From NCBI RefSeq assembly GCF_045207655.1, contig NZ_CP108784.1, positions 6,448,001 through 6,512,000 on the forward strand: a stretch of 64,000 bases of DNA, read 5' to 3'. The stretch's first letter is position 1. Every line of letters begins with the position of its first letter. Both the position numbers and the translations under genes were made by a program. This document shows positions 62,183 to 64,000 of the stretch, one piece after another. The DNA comes from Embleya sp045207655. GTDB taxonomy: Bacteria > Actinomycetota > Actinomycetes > Streptomycetales > Streptomycetaceae. The notes under the pieces are model-generated. The model searched no databases. It was not told the DNA's origin and was given only the letters and a program-made list of their open reading frames with translations.

Positions 62183-64000
62183 GGCCGTGTCCGAACGGGA
62201 AGACCGGGTCCTTGCCGTCCCGGGGCACGTCCGAGCGCTGGGCCCGCACGTCGGCCATCGAGCGCGGCAGCTCGAACGGCAGCCTGCCCTCGGGGCGTAC
62301 CCGACCGAACAGCGCGTCCAGGAGCGGCGCGTCGGCGCAGCCGTAGTTCGCCACCAGGGCGGCGGACTTCTCGGCGATCTCCGGGATCACCGCCGGGCGC
62401 TCCAGGTAGATGTCCACCACGGTGGGCACCGTCGCGCACAGGTCCAGGATCGGGGTCAGCTCGGCCTCGGTGAACTCCAGCGAGCCCGCGTGGAAGAACT
62501 GCTCGAAGCCACCCTCGCGCGGTTCGAACGGGGTCTTGATCCGAATGATCGCCACGTCCGCCTCCTCGGGCGTGGCCACCACCCTGGCGTAGCCGGCCGC
62601 CACCTCGGGGTCCAGGCCGTTGACGTACACGCGCGTGCCCTCGGCCAGCGGCAGTACCGGCCCGTTCCCCGATACCGGCTTGTTCCCCAGCACCGTGATC
62701 GACCTGCTCTGCGCGCGCAGCCCGGCCGCGATACCGGCTTCGGTGCCCACCAGCGCGGCGGTGGCGGCGGGGTCCACGAACGGGTGGTCGAACAGGCCGA
62801 GAACGAACTTCTCGCGCAGCAGACGCCGTACCGACACGTCCAGCCGCTCCTGGTCGAGCCGGCCCGCCCGGACCAGCGCGACGACCTGCTCGGGGATGTC
62901 CTCGCCGCCGAACTGGTCGCAGCCGGCCTCGATCACCCGCAACACGCGGTCCGGAATCGACAACTGCTCGACGCCCCAGGCCCGTGCGGGCATGGTCTGG
63001 CCCATGATGTTCGCGTCGGAGATCAGGCCCCAGTCGGTGCACACGATGCCGTCGAAGCCCAGCCGTTCGCGCAACAGGCCGGTGATGACGCCCTTGTTGA
63101 AGCCGAACGCGACGGCTTCGTGCTCGGTCTCGATCGGCATGCCGTAGTACGGCATCATCTGCGAGGTTCCGGCCGCGAGCGCCTTCTCGAACGGCTCCAG
63201 GTGGTAGTCGAAGTTGCCGCCCGGGTAGACCTGCTCGCGCCCGTACGGGAAGTGCGGGTCCTCGCCGTCGAGCTGCGGGCCGCCGCCGGGGAAGTGCTTG
63301 GTCATGCAGGCCACGGACTCGGTGTTCAACGTCTCGCCCTGCGCGCCCCGGATGTAGGCGGCGACCAGCTTGCCGGTCAGCTCGGCGTCCTCGCCGAACG
63401 TGCCGTTGATCCGCGACCAGCGCGGTTCGGTGGCGAGGTCGATCTGCGGGTGCAGCGCGAGCCGGATGCCCACCGCGAGGTACTCGCGGCGCATCAGGTC
63501 GGCGAACTCGCGCACCAGTTCCTCGTCGCCGATCGCGGCCAGGCCGAGCGTCTCGGGGTACTGCGAGAAGCCCTCGGCGTACGCGGCGGTGCCCGGGTTG
63601 TCGGTGAAGTGGTGCCGGGGGTCGGTGGACAGCGTGACCGGGATGCCCAGCCGGGTCTCCAGCGCCAACTCCTGGATCCGGTTGTGCCACTGCGCGATGT
63701 GCTCGGGCGGGCCGCCGCCGAGCAGGTTGAAGTGGTTCATCCCCTTCTCGAGGATCATCTCCCGCACCGTGTGGTTGAACGGCAGGAAGCCCTTGTCGTC
63801 CAGCAGCCTGCCCTGGGGGCCCATCACCGCGATGGTCTGGAACATCAGACCGGCCTTCTCCTCGACCGTCATCCGGCCGAGCAGGTCCGCGACCCGCTCC
63901 TCGATCGGCAGCGACGCGTCCTCGTAGGGGCAGGTCGCGGCGCGGAAGCGGGTGCGCGCGGTGATCTCGGCCGGGGTGTTCTCGGTCGCGGTGGTCTCGG
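62172..64000 (-). CDS. Glycoside hydrolase family 3 protein (beta-glucosidase-like), 5' end outside the window
   Basis: About 609 codons are visible and the frame is open at the window edge, so the true start lies beyond 64000; an internal ATG at 63872 is not the start, because the upstream PYEDASLPIEERVADLLGRM is a conserved GH3 beginning. The N-terminal barrel reads GIPVTLSTDPRHHFTDNPGT, ACMTKHFPGGGPQLDGEDPH and GFDGIVCTDWGLISD, where the Asp of TDWG is the expected nucleophile. The second domain ends AALVANYGCADAPLLDALFG and FPFGHGLTY, the classic GH3 finish. It would cut beta-linked glucosides or xylosides. No signal peptide is visible in this part. Confidence 0.92.
   Translation of the reverse strand, partial: ETTATENTPAEITARTRFRAATCPYEDASLPIEERVADLLGRMTVEEKAGLMFQTIAVMGPQGRLLDDKGFLPFNHTVREMILEKGMNHFNLLGGGPPEHIAQWHNRIQELALETRLGIPVTLSTDPRHHFTDNPGTAAYAEGFSQYPETLGLAAIGDEELVREFADLMRREYLAVGIRLALHPQIDLATEPRWSRINGTFGEDAELTGKLVAAYIRGAQGETLNTESVACMTKHFPGGGPQLDGEDPHFPYGREQVYPGGNFDYHLEPFEKALAAGTSQMMPYYGMPIETEHEAVAFGFNKGVITGLLRERLGFDGIVCTDWGLISDANIMGQTMPARAWGVEQLSIPDRVLRVIEAGCDQFGGEDIPEQVVALVRAGRLDQERLDVSVRRLLREKFVLGLFDHPFVDPAATAALVGTEAGIAAGLRAQSRSITVLGNKPVSGNGPVLPLAEGTRVYVNGLDPEVAAGYARVVATPEEADVAIIRIKTPFEPREGGFEQFFHAGSLEFTEAELTPILDLCATVPTVVDIYLERPAVIPEIAEKSAALVANYGCADAPLLDALFGRVRPEGRLPFELPRSMADVRAQRSDVPRDGKDPVFPFGHGLTY

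Noticed and set aside
62172..63872. GH3 gene starting at the internal ATG at 63872
   Set aside because: The frame stays open to the window edge and encodes a conserved GH3 N-terminal stretch, so the true start is outside.

Overview
The window is very GC-rich DNA with dense genes, frequent GTG starts and many 4-bp stop/start overlaps. That pattern, with hopanoid genes, SigB/SigF-type sigma factors, TerD, MatB and an FxSxx-COOH peptide system, points to a filamentous actinomycete, most likely in the Streptomycetales. The species cannot be read from the sequence. I saw no rRNA, tRNA, CRISPR array, transposase or integrase.

Layout. 1-2836: an iron/heme block with the start of a probable DUF2470 gene, two secreted neocarzinostatin-fold proteins (one with an LPXTG-type anchor, one with a membrane anchor) behind an iron box, and a divergent heme oxygenase. 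2864-8412: a complete oligopeptide/nickel-type ABC importer in an overlapping operon. 8924-17122: a hopanoid operon (hpnC, hpnD, hpnE, polyprenyl diphosphate synthase, shc, hpnG, hpnO) from which hpnH, ispG and dxs are absent. 17206-24831: two amidohydrolases, an F420-type oxidoreductase, a MatB-like acyl-CoA synthetase, lipoproteins, TerD and a SigR-like sigma factor without rsrA beside it. 25221-28595: pyruvate carboxylase with a perfect 17-bp terminator hairpin. 28970-30866: two tandem SigB/SigF-family sigma genes separated by an attenuator-like element. 30930-34031: a PIG-L family protein and an MFS exporter, with a divergent MarR regulator and a 35-bp palindrome between exporter and regulator. 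34156-39502: a low-complexity membrane protein, a WD40-like protein, an iron-box-controlled orphan siderophore ATPase, DoxX, uracil-DNA glycosylase and a hemerythrin-domain protein.

39554-50499 is the most unusual part. A rightward FxSxx-COOH operon encodes a precursor peptide, an FxsB radical SAM/SPASM maturase, an HExxH protein, an FxsC TIR-like protein and a large FxsT (ParA-like, TIR-like, NB-ARC, TPR). It faces a leftward operon of three genes: an FxsC/TIR double-domain protein, an NB-ARC-like protein whose P-loop lacks the lysine, and a TIR protein. The last two share a C-terminal helical domain, which suggests a homotypic adaptor joining a TIR effector to a pseudo-NTPase. The precursor is also odd, because its FxSxx motif is followed by a 32-residue tail.

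50562-64000 is metabolic and stress-related: cytochrome P450, a small membrane protein, a UspA protein, a TetR/old-yellow-enzyme pair behind a palindrome, a MaoC-like hydratase, a beta-propeller lipoprotein, a GlgX-type debranching enzyme, two membrane proteins and a family 3 glycoside hydrolase cut by the window end. Starts were chosen by hand from ribosome-binding sites. Functions are inferred from motifs and remembered family features, not from database searches.
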